A stretch of DNA of 64,000 nucleotides from Carpediemonas membranifera (taxonomy: Eukaryota; Fornicata). A model generated the notes under the pieces. It was not told the origin of the DNA. It worked only from the letters and a program-made list of their open reading frames with translations, and searched no databases. Shown here in pieces: positions 37,901-47,848 of this stretch (positions within the stretch are counted from its first letter, which is position 1; each line of letters begins with the position of its first letter). The stretch lies in assembly GCA_019828565.1 (NCBI GenBank), contig JAHDYR010000066.1, forward strand, positions 186,001-250,000, given 5' to 3'. A program made the translations under genes and the position numbers.

Positions 37901-39220
37901 TTATAGGTCGCCGAGGGCCAGGTGTGTGGGCCCAACGATGAGACGCTGCAGAAGTCTCAGCGCAGCCGCCACAATGGTCTTATCACTGGCAGCCACGAGG
38001 TGCAAGAGACGCGCCCTGAGCCCGGGGACGGACTCTACGAGTGTCCTCGCTCCATCGTACCCGTCAAGGAAGTGGGCGAGGTCGGAGCAGCCCACAGCGA
38101 TGGACACAGGATCCGTCGACTCGATGATCACGGCTGCAACACGGTTCATCGTGTCCGCACCGTTGTCCGCAAGTCTGTGGGCGTTCTGCTTCCAGAACAT
38201 GGTGCTCTCGTGCACGGGCGTCCGCTTGAGGGTCCCGGACGCGACCTCCTCCTTGTACGCCGACCACGTCGAGAGCGTGGCCACTGCATCTGACACCGTC
38301 TTGGTCACCACGGCGATGCTCTCGATGATGTCTGGATCAGCGTACGACCTGACCCGCATCGGCTCGAGATACTGGTCGATGCAAGAGGCCACGGCGGTGA
38401 TGACACCGGCCTTGTCCTGCAGGAGGTTCCTGAGCGCCAGCATCGAGATCCGGACGACCTTCTCCTTGGACTCGAGCAGCAGACCGAGCAGGGCGGGTAC
38501 GGCGTCGTGCTTGAGGAACTGGGGCCTGGCGTGGTCGTGGAACGTCAGCAACCATATGACATAGACCACCCGGTACGTCAGCGTCGTCACATCGTGCTTC
38601 TCGGCGGCAGCCAGCCATGCGAGCGTCTTCTCCACGCCGCCGTGGTCGATGAACACCTTGCGGAGCTCCCGGACAGTGAAGATGATGCCCATGGCGTGGA
38701 CGTACGCGAGGAACGTGCCTTTGTCGCTAGTGTTCACCTCAGTCCACGCGGTAACGTACTTTCTGGCCTCCTTCATGGCGTTGGCGTGCAGCTCGGACTC
38801 GGGCTTCTCATTGAGCATGATGTGCACCAGCAGATGTGCCGCCAGCTCGTAGTTGATGACGCTAGTGATGCTGTCGTTCCCCTGGCTTATCGCAGTGGTC
38901 ACCTGCTGGGTTGACGCGATGACTGTGATCACAGCGAGCGGGTCGTCGCCCAGCAGGAGGTCCATACGCTCCGCTCGGGTGAAGGCGATGTCCTCAGATT
39001 CCTCGGTGCAGTACTCGTACAGAAGAGTGAGAATATACGAGATCGCATCGGGCTTCGCGATCGTCTTGATGGCTCCTACGAGCAACGCACAGTTTTCTCT
39101 CGATGCTTCAAGTGTGAGGGTATCAAATGTGTCCTTGTAGCTCTCTTTGTCCAGGAGCTCCACACATTCGGATGATATTAGGCCTGTGGCACCATACTTA
39201 GCCCAATCGATTTCGGACAT
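37901..39220 (-). CDS. VMA13: V-type H+-ATPase subunit H
   Basis: 439 residues, the usual size of subunit H (about 440-480). All-helical HEAT/ARM-like protein. The N-terminal superhelix includes LTYRVVYVIWLLTFHDHARP and KEKVVRISMLALRNLLQDK. The C-terminal lobe has VASGTLKRTPVHESTMFWKQNAHRL and STDPVSIAVGCSDLAHFL, corresponding to the SGxLxWSPVHxSExFWxENxxRL and DPxxLAVAxxDIGxY motifs. It couples and regulates V1 on V0, inhibiting ATP hydrolysis in free V1. The TAA stop is followed by A (TAAA). Downstream of Kish in the same direction. Confidence 0.93.
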   Translation of the reverse strand: MSEIDWAKYGATGLISSECVELLDKESYKDTFDTLTLEASRENCALLVGAIKTIAKPDAISYILTLLYEYCTEESEDIAFTRAERMDLLLGDDPLAVITVIASTQQVTTAISQGNDSITSVINYELAAHLLVHIMLNEKPESELHANAMKEARKYVTAWTEVNTSDKGTFLAYVHAMGIIFTVRELRKVFIDHGGVEKTLAWLAAAEKHDVTTLTYRVVYVIWLLTFHDHARPQFLKHDAVPALLGLLLESKEKVVRISMLALRNLLQDKAGVITAVASCIDQYLEPMRVRSYADPDIIESIAVVTKTVSDAVATLSTWSAYKEEVASGTLKRTPVHESTMFWKQNAHRLADNGADTMNRVAAVIIESTDPVSIAVGCSDLAHFLDGYDGARTLVESVPGLRARLLHLVAASDKTIVAAALRLLQRLIVGPTHLALGDL

Positions 39221-39476
39221 GGTTCTTGCATATCCTGCGAAGTGCAGACGCGGCGTGGCAGTCGATGCCGTGCGAGCATGCGCGTGAACAGTGGTATGCC
39301 CATAAGTACCGTCATAGCTCCGTCGTTAGGCCGTCTACTGCCCTGTCGCACCGGCGGTCGGTAATTCTCTCTCGCGCCTGAGACTAACTTGTTTGTTGCT
39401 TTACTGTGACACGTGCGTAGATAGGGGCAGTGCGGCTTGCATCCAAAGCCGATGTCATCTCCTGAGGTTGGATTCC

Positions 39477-39707
39477 TCAATGTGAGAGGAGAAGGAGGTC
39501 CAGGCCTGTAATTACGCAGCAAATAGCAACAAGCCAGTGCAATCTTGAGCCTATCACTGCTGCCTTGTAGAAAGTTCCCCTAAAACCATGCTTTTGGGAC
39601 AAAAAGAATGAATTCAGGCCCTTGATTTCCTTAACGTATGCGCAAGAGCAGATTAGTAGAAGTAGAATGCTTACAAGACCAGGGAACGAAAATACAGAAC
39701 CAGCCAT
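39477..39707 (-). CDS. TMEM167: Kish/TMEM167 early secretory pathway membrane protein
   Basis: A 76-residue protein with two membrane helices (about 8-26 and 55-74). The start MAGSVFSFPGLVSILLLLIC, continuing SCAYVKEI, matches the Kish FNFQSLLxVILLLICTCAYxR signature. The loop has FRGTFYKAAVIGSR like GIFWKxARIGER, then VAICCV like VAVCCI. Kish proteins are small Golgi proteins needed for constitutive secretion. The longer frame starts with TTG; ATG 39707 is used. It is divergent from the nucleotide-sugar transporter with 181 bp between starts, a shared promoter for two Golgi genes. CAGTAAAG lies about 90 nt past the stop. Confidence 0.88.
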   Translation of the reverse strand: MAGSVFSFPGLVSILLLLICSCAYVKEIKGLNSFFLSQKHGFRGTFYKAAVIGSRLHWLVAICCVITGLDLLLLSH

Positions 39708-39888
39708 CTGTCGGAGACGAGGTTTGGACTGGATGATTGTCAATCACGCACTTTACCTCAAAATCTCGGGATTGCATTTTTGCAGCCAGAACGAATCATA
39801 TTACCCTCTGCCAGCTTCATATAGCCTCTGTCTGACTCGGCCAACCTTTGGGCAGTTTATGACTTAGCGTTTTGGCACTTGCCGGGAA

Positions 39889-40983
39889 ATGGCAACCAAG
39901 GATGAAGCCTTGCTCAACTATGAGCGTGCCTATCACTTGTTACATGTTACGCGAATCGCGAAGCGGATGCCTGTTTTAGCTGTTGTTTGCGCCACCTTAG
40001 TGGTCTTTTTGAGTCTCGACGTCCTAATCTCGTACGCCAGCAAGAATGACTACGGCACATACGACTACACATCGTCCTCGGTCGTAGCATATGTTGAATT
40101 CATGAAGATCGCCATCTCCCTCTCGCTTCTGCTCTACAAGCCCTGGCCCGAGATCCGCGAGTCCGTGGTCGCCGTCAACTGGCGTATATTCCTCCTCTCG
40201 GCCCTCCCAGCCGCGTTATACGCCATCAATAACAACCTCGTCTTCACCATTCTCCGCCACCTCGAGCCTGCCATCTTCCAGGTCGTCTCTAATTTCAAGA
40301 TTATATCCACCGCCCTGCTCATGAGAGTGTTCCTCCGCCGCCGGTTCACCCAGCTGCACTACCTGACGCTGTTCCTGCTGATCATCGTCATCTCGTGGAC
40401 CCAGTACTCCCCATCCTCCTCCCGTCGCGAGGGTGGGTCGATCGGCTTCGTCCTCGCCCTCCTGTACACATTCAACTCGTCCCTGGCGTCCGTGTACACC
40501 GAGTACGTCCTCAAGCGCCACTCCCACATCTCTGTCCACGTCATGAACACCCAGCTCTACTTCTGGGGGGTCGCATTCAACCTGGCATATTGGCTCCTCG
40601 TCGACAGAGATCCCGTCAGGTCAAACTTCTTCTCGGGCTGGACGCCAGTCGTGTGGCTGTTGGTGCTGACGATGAGCTGCTCGGGGCTGCTCATCTCCAG
40701 TGTCATGAGGTTCGCCGACAACCTCGTCAAGATCTTCTGCTCGTCCATCTCCGTTGTCCTCTGCATATACGTGTCGTCGCTCCTCTTCGGCATCGAGACG
40801 ACCATGCAGCATCTCTTCGGCGCCCTCTCCGTGTCCGCCGTCATCATCCTCTACAACCAGCTGCCCCCCGCATCCCCCCACAGGGGAAAGGGAGGCATGG
40901 TCAAGGAAGAGCTCGAGCTGGGCGTGTCGGGGGAGGAGTCGGAGGCCGGCGACGTCTTCGCGTCGGAAGCGGATACGTTTTAG
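39889..40983 (+). CDS. Golgi nucleotide-sugar transporter, SLC35A type
   Basis: 364 residues with about ten hydrophobic segments. Conserved stretches: VAYVEFMKIAISLSLL (TM2), ALPAALYAINNNLVFTILRHLEPAIFQVVSNFKIISTALLMRVFL (TM3-4, the strongest SLC35A block), SLASVYTEYVLK and SSVMRFADNLVKIFCSSISVVL. The SLC35A family exchanges UDP-galactose, UDP-GlcNAc or CMP-sialic acid for the nucleoside monophosphate; the substrate cannot be read from sequence. The acidic cytosolic C terminus (EELELGVSGEESE) may carry trafficking signals. GTTAAATTAAAT lies about 25 nt past the stop. It is the last gene of the ordered region before the retroelements. Confidence 0.9.
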   Translation: MATKDEALLNYERAYHLLHVTRIAKRMPVLAVVCATLVVFLSLDVLISYASKNDYGTYDYTSSSVVAYVEFMKIAISLSLLLYKPWPEIRESVVAVNWRIFLLSALPAALYAINNNLVFTILRHLEPAIFQVVSNFKIISTALLMRVFLRRRFTQLHYLTLFLLIIVISWTQYSPSSSRREGGSIGFVLALLYTFNSSLASVYTEYVLKRHSHISVHVMNTQLYFWGVAFNLAYWLLVDRDPVRSNFFSGWTPVVWLLVLTMSCSGLLISSVMRFADNLVKIFCSSISVVLCIYVSSLLFGIETTMQHLFGALSVSAVIILYNQLPPASPHRGKGGMVKEELELGVSGEESEAGDVFASEADTF

Positions 40984-41580
40984 CCGGCAGTGTGATTAGG
41001 CGTGTTAAATTAAATTATGCTCTTTAGCTGTACACCCTATGTACATGTGCTTACCGGTGCTACTAACCTTATCCTGCAACATGGATCTTGACTCGGGTCG
41101 GCACTAAGTCTGTTCACAGAGGTCAACCTGTCAGGTTCGCCCGGTATGAAGAGTGTTGACTGGGTTGAGTTGGTGTGCTGGATGGTCATGTGGGAGTGTC
41201 GTTTACCACTGGTTCTGATAAACGTGGACGTATCAGGGTGTAAGGCTCGGCATGCCATGTTTGCAGAGAGGGCCATCAACCTAATTGCAGGCTACGCAAA
41301 AGGAGACCCACCTGTGTGTCAAGGAGTGTGATTCTCGACGTTTATTGGTGTCATAGAAGTCGAAAGGCAAAACCAATTTTTTACCCCACAAGTCTTGGGC
41401 ATAATGCCTGGCACCGGCGTTTCTTCCGTCTGGCACTAAATCTCCACGCAGTTATCTAGGGTAACGAACGCGATGTACAGTACGACGGTACACCTCCTGC
41501 GAGGCAAGGGCATCGCCCCACTACGAGGCGGTGCAGTTTATGCTCAATTCGCAGGTTAAGGATATGAGTTTTGACCAAAG
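40984..41580. other. 597-bp gap between the transporter gene and tRNA
   Basis: Short frames only (for example 41146-41331 plus strand). Base composition falls compared with the gene array. No repeat or homology is recognised. Confidence 0.4.
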
Positions 41581-41653
41581 CTCGATCACCGGGACTTGAA
41601 CCCGGGTCTCCGCGGTGACAGCGCGATATACTAACCACCTATACTATGATCGA
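41581..41653 (-). tRNA. tRNA-Asp (anticodon GTC)
   Basis: 73 nt including the discriminator G, no encoded CCA. Acceptor arms TCGATCA/TGATCGA pair over 7 bp. Anticodon stem TCGCG/CGCGG (one G-U) closes a CTGTCAC loop with GTC at the anticodon. T-arm CCGGG/CCCGG has a TTCAAGT loop. The A box (TAGTATAGGTGG) and B box (GGTTCAAGTCC) fit the eukaryotic consensus. The D stem relies on G-U pairs. No clear TTTT terminator directly follows, which slightly lowers confidence that it is active. Confidence 0.9.
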
Positions 41654-41794
41654 ATTGGCGGGGCACGCCTTCAATAGGACGTAGGGGTCCTGCGCCGGAT
41701 ACGGTTCGATTTGCTGATCTGATTCTGCGAAGAGGATCGAGATCAACTCCGAGCAAGTCAGTTCGGACGAAGGGCAAAGGAATAAGCTTTAGAG

Positions 41795-42313
41795 ATGGCA
41801 CCGACCAACAACGAGACACCTGAGCAACTGCAGGAGACCATTGAGCAACAACGGGACATCGAAGTAACTCCGAAGTCCAACGAGCAACTCGAGCAGGAGC
41901 TCAAGACCTTGCGGGGCCTTATTTCCAACCTTGAGGATGAACGGCGCTCCAACAACTGGACCCCTCCGCATTCGGACTCCATGCGAGGGGAATGGGCCTT
42001 CCTTCAGCGCCTCTACCGAGCCATTCGGTTTGACGCGTCCACCTCATCAACCGAGCTCCTCAACAGGCTCTACTCTCGCCAGAGGGCCCTTGCCATCAAG
42101 GACCGCTACGGGTTCCACGTAGGCCTGGCGGTGGAAACCGCCACTGACGCTCTGCTCAGCGCTAAGCCAACTGCTACGGAGGCGATCATCGAGGAGAAGA
42201 TCCTCTCCACCCTTTCCAAGATCCCCAGGCTTGGCGACCGCCAGCGTGAACGCGCTTCTTTTCAGCGCTCCCGTCGCCCACCGAAGCGAAGCGGCAAGCC
42301 CGCCAGAGATTAA
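41795..42313 (+). CDS. Gag-like ORF of a degraded retroelement
   Basis: 172 residues. The N terminus is a Gln/Glu-rich coiled coil (about 5-50, ETPEQLQETIEQQRDIE). A helical middle follows, and the C terminus is Arg/Lys-rich. It lies immediately upstream of a reverse-transcriptase frame that overlaps or abuts it in the -1 phase, so it is most likely the gag of the same element. It starts 141 bp beyond the tRNA-Asp gene. No zinc knuckle is seen. Confidence 0.5.
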   Translation: MAPTNNETPEQLQETIEQQRDIEVTPKSNEQLEQELKTLRGLISNLEDERRSNNWTPPHSDSMRGEWAFLQRLYRAIRFDASTSSTELLNRLYSRQRALAIKDRYGFHVGLAVETATDALLSAKPTATEAIIEEKILSTLSKIPRLGDRQRERASFQRSRRPPKRSGKPARD

Positions 42314-42906
42314 GAAAACATCCGAAAAGACTCTCTCTAGGCGATCGCTCTCACTCTCTTGCCTCTCCCCACTCCTCCCCACCTCCCTCTCCGTCCCTAC
42401 AAGGGCTGTCTCCCCCTCCGTCACCTCCTCCAGGGCCTCTTCAGCTTCCTCCGTCGCCTCCCGACAGTCAGCACGCCAATCCGACCTTCCCGTCCATCAC
42501 AGATCATCAGATCTGGTCAGACTGCGGGGCGCGCTCAGAAGTGGTGCGGTGGATTCGCGACGGCGTGCCCATCAACATCCAGCAGGCAGCCTCAAAGCCC
42601 AGGCTTCCACCAGCACGGGCGTGCGACAAGCCGTTGTTGAGGAAGCACCTTGCGGACCTGCTCGCCTCGGGTGCGGCTGTACCTTGCCGCAGTCCGGCCC
42701 TCATCTCGCCAGTCTTCCTGGTACCGAAGGGCGAGACGGATACTCGCCTCATACACGACCTTCGCTCCCTCAACAGCGTCACCAGCGAGGTCAGGTCGTT
42801 CCGTCTGCACGGGGTGAAGCGCCTGGTCACTCTCCTTGCCCCAGGGGACTGTAGCCTTATGGCTAGGGAAAGATTGTTTAATATAAGAAAACCCATGATG
42901 TGGTGA
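42314..42906 (+). pseudogene. Truncated reverse transcriptase, DIRS/tyrosine-recombinase-retroelement-like
   Basis: After a Pro/Ser-rich linker, the frame reads through VVRWIRDGVPI, then LLASGAAVPCRSPALISPVFLVPKG and RLIHDLRSLN, the first RT motifs, in a spacing like DIRS or other YR elements rather than the nested chromovirus here. It breaks off at GDCSLMARE where the catalytic palm should begin, and the next codons are AT-rich. No YxDD, RNase H or recombinase follows. It is a dead fragment, truncated at the 3' side. Confidence 0.6.
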
Positions 42907-43780
42907 ATATGGTCAATACTATATAAATCTATGAAATGGTAATCCTATGTAACATTGGGTAAGACCCACTGCACTGCCCCTCCAGTGCCTGTAAGGCACG
43001 ACCTCAAGCAACGCATATATATGGTCGGCAATAGCCGATGAGGATTAGTGAAGTGACAACCGCTTCGAACGTACGAGAGCCACCAAGTACGATCGAAACA
43101 GTCTACTCTATTGGCGGTAGAGTAGGCTATGTCTGCCCTTCAGGCCTTGATCTACGATCTTAGCCAGTATTATGTAAAGATATGGTTGATACTATTATTC
43201 GAATCTGTATCTATAAAAATCTTGTGGTACCACTATATAAACGCGCGCGCTAAGTTAGGTATAGGGTATCTTACATGTCCCTGCCCCTCCACGGCCGGAA
43301 TACGGCCGTGATTGTAACGGTTTGGTTCGGCTGTGCATTTTATGGCACAATGAACCGCGGTTTCGAAAGTTTCACTATACGCGGTATGCAAAGCGCTAGC
43401 CAGCGTATAGTTGTCAAAAATGGGGTTTTCAGCCCTCAACGACGCTTCGTTGGCGAGTTCTCGACGTTTTTTCTTTTCGGTGCCGAATGAAGGTGCTGCT
43501 CTGCGCTACGTGTGTCCTTCATGAATAACAACATCAATACTTAGTAAAAGCCTTCGTTGCTGCACTGTTTGTGGGATATTGAGGAGTATGTTCACGATTC
43601 TCCTCAAGGCTTCATGAGCGTCATCGAATCGACCTCCTGCGCCCAGGCTCCGGTCATGATCATGGCTGCTATGGTCTGCGGGTTAGTCAGCTAGGTTGCA
43701 GTAGTTCCCATAAAGTACGATAATTACGTCAATGCATGTAAATGCTGCTTTGAAGGATTTCAAAGCAGCCGTTTGAGGAT
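42907..43780. other. AT-rich 0.87-kb interval
   Basis: Markedly more AT-rich than the host genes. Contains a near-perfect 10-bp stem at 43102-43129 (CTACTCT/AGAGTAG core) and short frames only. It could be the flank or non-coding tail of the retroelement fragment, or the promoter region of the downstream gene. Nothing firm. Confidence 0.4.
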
Positions 43781-44633
43781 ATGGAGAATTATACCGCCGC
43801 AATGAAGGCTATAATCGAGGAACTAAGCGATGACGATGACATTGCCGCCCTCAATCGCGTCTTCCGCCACGTTATTCGCAAGCGTGCTCGTCGACGCGTT
43901 GGATCTACCGCCAACTCCGACAACACGACTAATCAGTCCTCCATTGATGCTTCAACAACCGCTACGGGCTCAACAGTCAACGATCAGGAGCGCCAGCCCG
44001 ATTCCAGCGTGGTTCCGGCAACCGTCGTCGGCGATTCGCGTCCGTCTCGCCGTGCTAGAGGCAAGCGCCGTATCGGCGTCCGTGATCGAGTTCTCCCGCC
44101 GGCAGTCACGGGCGCGGACGTGGTGTTCGAGCCTCCCCGCATTGATCGCGCCACACGGCTGCGGGGTGAGCTCGATCACGTCATCTCGACGGTCACGGCG
44201 ACGTTATCGACATTCTCATCGCATCTAGAGCTGTCAGTGCAGCCGTTCCTCGATGTGTTGATGAGCGGTGCGCTTAACCAGGCATCGCTGACCTCCGTTC
44301 AGCGCCTCGACGGTGGCGTCATCGCTCTGTCTGGGGCAGTCGATGACTACTATCTGCTTGTCGGCTTCCGCAAGTACTTCGATCTTGGCTCCGGTGTCAG
44401 CGACCGGGAGATCATGAACCAGGTATTCAACGGTCGCCGTGCCGGCGATATCCGCCGGGAGGTCCTGGATGAGGCGGCACGCCTTCTTGCCGTTGGGGTC
44501 GACACGGCACGTAGCCACGTCCGCCGGCTCTATCTTCTTACGCATCATGTTCCGTATTATGCAGTGCTACAGCACGCGATCTGGAGCCGGGTGCTGCAGG
44601 GCCGGCAGTGCCTGTATCGATTTGCCAATGACT
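43781..44633 (+). pseudogene. 5' part of an unknown host gene, split by the LINE
   Basis: ATG 43781 opens a frame whose first 284 codons plus one base end at the target-site duplication. The product has an acidic start (EELSDDDD), a basic Arg-rich patch (IRKRARRR), a Ser/Thr-rich linker, another basic patch (RARGKRR) and then a helical domain from about 125 on (LRGELDHVISTVTATLSTF). The two basic patches suggest a nuclear protein; that is inference. Family unknown. In the present sequence the frame runs about 30 codons into the LINE before stopping. The remainder of the gene is at 55395-55781. Confidence 0.75.
44617..44633 (+). repeat. Left target-site duplication of the LINE
   Basis: TCGATTTGCCAATGACT, 17 bp, repeated exactly at 55378-55394. 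The first T is ambiguous because the element tail also ends in T. Confidence 0.92.
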
Positions 44634-46582
44634 CACAGTTGAAATGTCCGGTATGGGAAGTTGACGAAACCAACCGGAAAAAGGCCAAAAGCTGGCAATC
44701 GGGATTTATCGGATCTCATTGAAAGCTATTCGAGCTCGAAGCGAGCGACGGTGCCCCGCGGCGCCAGCATCCACCAAATGGTAATTTCAGGACCAAGAGT
44801 TCGTCTGCTCTGGGGCACGAGAGCAGAAATGGGAAGTATTCTCCTAACCCACTAGCCATAGGGCACATTGGGGAAGCAAATTGCTCCCCGGAGGAGATCG
44901 CCCGTTGCGAAGCAGGTTAGCGCCAGAGCGGGCCGGCAGAGGACAACTGGCTGCTCCAGGTGAGGTGCGCACCACCTCACCTGGAGCCCACTCCCCTGCC
45001 CTGTATACCTCGCCGTGCGCCAAGCTATGTCGAGCAACAGATGATCGTCCTCGTGTGCCCAAAAATGCACAGAGGCAAAAACCACCCAAAAGGGAATAAG
45101 TTAGCCTCAGTAGGAAAGCGTTGACAGAATACGCAGTACTCTAACAACAAACAAAACCTACCGCCCATGCTCCTGGGACCCACAAGGGGACCAGACGCAA
45201 CTAAACGCTCCTCGCACAAACCCACAAGGGAAATCAACGCGAACAAGCGTACTGCGCCACCTTTATGATTGAAACCCCTACCGTAACCGGTACCCGCAGT
45301 AGGCCCCAGAGGCACTGCGACACGATTGCCTCAGACAACTTAACTGGGGCCATATGGCAAAGTAACCCGAGAGCACCGGGACCGGCGGCCAATAGGTCCT
45401 CACTGGGAGGCCACTGGGCCACACTACTCCGGCGCCCGTGCTCTCATGCCGCCCAAGACCGGGCTTGTGGACGTCATCGCCACGAGAGCCGGGATCGCCG
45501 CCCGCCGCCGGCATAGGCGACAGGGCCACCACAACAGGCCCCCAGTACACCAGCCATACCGGACAACAGACCGGGAGCGCTGAAGGCCCCGTCCACAGCC
45601 CCACAAGAAACGCCCAGCCGAAGCCAAAAGGCATAAACCACCACGGTGTTTACCAGGACTCACAACCTCTTGGGAGTGACGCGACCCAGGAAGGAAACAA
45701 CCGGGCTGCGACCACAAGATACAGGACGAGGGGCGTGAATGGCAACCAGCTGGTGCAGCCGGGCGTCTATGCGAGCACGAAGGCGCTTATAGACCCGCAT
45801 TTGGCCCCTCAGCTCAGCGTCGAAACCCCGAGCCGACTTAGACTCGTGGGGACTCAGGTCCTCGTCACGGTAATTCTGAGCCAGGTAGGAAAAGGCAGCG
45901 GCACGCTCCCGCCACCGGCTGGCCAGGACGTCCACCTGGGCAAAATCGTCAGCTATGGTCCGCAGGAAATGCGCCTCCCAACCCCGAGGAGTCGCCGGGC
46001 CAGGAGTCGGGGACTCCCGAGAAGGAGCGGTGAAGCCCCTGCCGCCACAAGGCAAGGGACTACCCTGGGGCCCGGAGGGGAATATGGGATCCCCCGTCGG
46101 AGTGCGAGGAGGGCCCTGCTTCCCGGGAAAGAGGCGGCGCCCCCGAAATCGGAGTCCAGGCCGTACTCGGGCCAAGGACTCGATAGGGATCGGAGTGCAT
46201 AACCCCTGGTAATGCACCTCCCCCTCTGGGGACCGCTGGGCAGCGGAGGCGCCGGCCGAATGGCCAGGAGGAGGCGTGAAGGTGGAAGGAGAGATGGAAC
46301 GGACGCATGGGGAATAAGGGACAGCAGCCCCGTGTGGGGCGATGCTCCCTGTCCCTGCAATAAGGTTCCCTTTTGGGTTTTCGCCAGACATGTTTTGTGT
46401 GGAAACAAGGTCCGCAACAAACCTCGCATACCTCGCCCCTGAACCATCCGCCCTGAGGAAGGGAAAGGAGCCATACAAGACCAGGACATCGCTGGCTGGC
46501 GCCCCTTGGAACCTCCACCAAACCTCCTCAAGCCCCTCCAAGAAGCTGGCAAAAGTGCACTTCCCGCCTTTTGCCACTCCAA
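44634..46582 (+). other. LINE 5' region
   Basis: About 1.9 kb, GC-rich, no convincing plus-strand coding. A 305-codon antisense frame (45660-46577, minus) is open, but its Pro/Gly/Arg-rich sequence looks like chance openness in GC-rich DNA. Contains a strong hairpin at 44953-44987. Confidence 0.45.
44953..44987. repeat. Perfect 15-bp hairpin near LINE 5' end
   Basis: GCTCCAGGTGAGGTG and its exact reverse complement are separated by 5 nt (CGCAC). It lies 320 nt from the element start and could be an RNA structure in the LINE leader. Confidence 0.8.
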
Positions 46583-47848
46583 ATGGAAACAGGGGAATAT
46601 CCCAACAGGGACATGCCAGTTAGGGAAGAAAGCATGATTTATGGCTTATTCGCCCTTAAGGCTGCACCCAGAAGGGATCTCAGGAAAACCAGAAGGGAAA
46701 AAGCAAATACGTTCATTATCCAGCTCGGCAACGCGATAGGATACGACAAGATTGTAGACCCAGAACAGGGAAGCTTTACAGCAAAGGAAGGCCCAGGGGA
46801 GCTCCGGAAAAGCCGGGCCAAGAAGCTGTTTGCATCACTTCCTCTCCTGAGACGGTACACAAAAGCCGCCCAACAGCCATACTGGCTATTCATTGAAGGG
46901 AACCGGCTGGACCTAGAGCAGGCAGAGACACTAAGCCGGCTTCGCCCAGGGTCCCCCAAATTTGTGTTCTACCCCAGAGTCCAGGCGGACTACTCCAAGT
47001 ACGTAGCACATCCCCACCAGACGAGCCAGACGGCACCAGCTAGTGAGCGACACACCCCATCACTTCTCCCCGTGGAGGAGGGCCTTGATCTCGGCCGAAT
47101 CCATAACCGGGACTTTTCGAGACCACGCCACACAATGACCTCGAACAGCTCCCAAAGCGTCCCAGACGCCTTGGATTGCGCAAACACCACCCCAAATGGG
47201 ATCAAGGAGTCGTTAACGCCACTGGGCAAGCAACTGGCCACACCGGACGAATGGGACTGCATCAGAGCCTCAGCAGATGCGGCTATTCCCACAAGGGACG
47301 TTGCCATGGTCTTCACCAGAGATGACGCAACGGACTTCACTGCCCGAACGGGAAAGGTCGCAAGGACGCTCCTCCTAGAGCTCGTGGCAACATCGCTGCA
47401 AGCTGCAGGACATTCTTCGATCTCAGGCAACGGCATCCAGACCAAGTACGGGATGGAGGCTGCAATGTGGCTCCTCCATACCGCCGGACACGCCATCTCC
47501 GCGGGAGCTGCAGCCAGAGGGCTCCCCCTCACTAGGACGCGAAAACAAGAAGCTCTGGGCCGACCTAGGCCGGGAACTAGCCAAAGGGCAAGGCTACCAC
47601 GCCCCTCACCCCCCGGAGGGAGGTTTCCGCAGACCAGACGGCACGCCCATCCAGATCTGGACCCAGGGCCCCGTCGAGGAGATCCTCATCTACAGCAGAA
47701 CCGAGGGTGTGATGAGGCCAGTCTTCCCACCCCCACCCCTGGAAGAAGAGCCTTCGGCAGCAGAGGCAGACCTGAGGGAGGAGGTCAGAGACCTCATCCA
47801 ACGGTGGTCAGTCCCCGGCTTCCCCGAACTCTGGTCGGCATGGGATAA
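46583..47848 (+). pseudogene. LINE ORF1, first segment
   Basis: The frame reads as plausible protein (METGEYPNRD, then EKANTFIIQLGNAIGYDKIV and PYWLFIEGNRLDLEQAETL) to about 47530. It then turns into Arg/Pro/Gly-rich reading, while the +1 frame becomes plausible (KLWADLGRELAKG, then RRPDGTPIQIWTQGP). One frameshift near 47500-47530 therefore separates it from the next segment. It has no recognisable RRM or zinc knuckle. Presumed RNA-binding ORF1 by position only. Confidence 0.5.

Noticed and set aside
43035-43135. Hammerhead-ribozyme-like order: CCGATGAG, then GAAAC followed by a 10-bp stem and GTC
   Set aside because: The core needs CTGANGA, but here it is CCGATGA. The supposed stem II insert is about 60 nt, two bases intervene before GTC, and stem I does not pair directly.
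45660-46577. 305-codon minus-strand open frame inside the LINE 5' region
   Set aside because: Gly/Pro/Arg-rich, overlaps other open frames on both strands, no motif or start context; typical of chance frames in GC-rich DNA.
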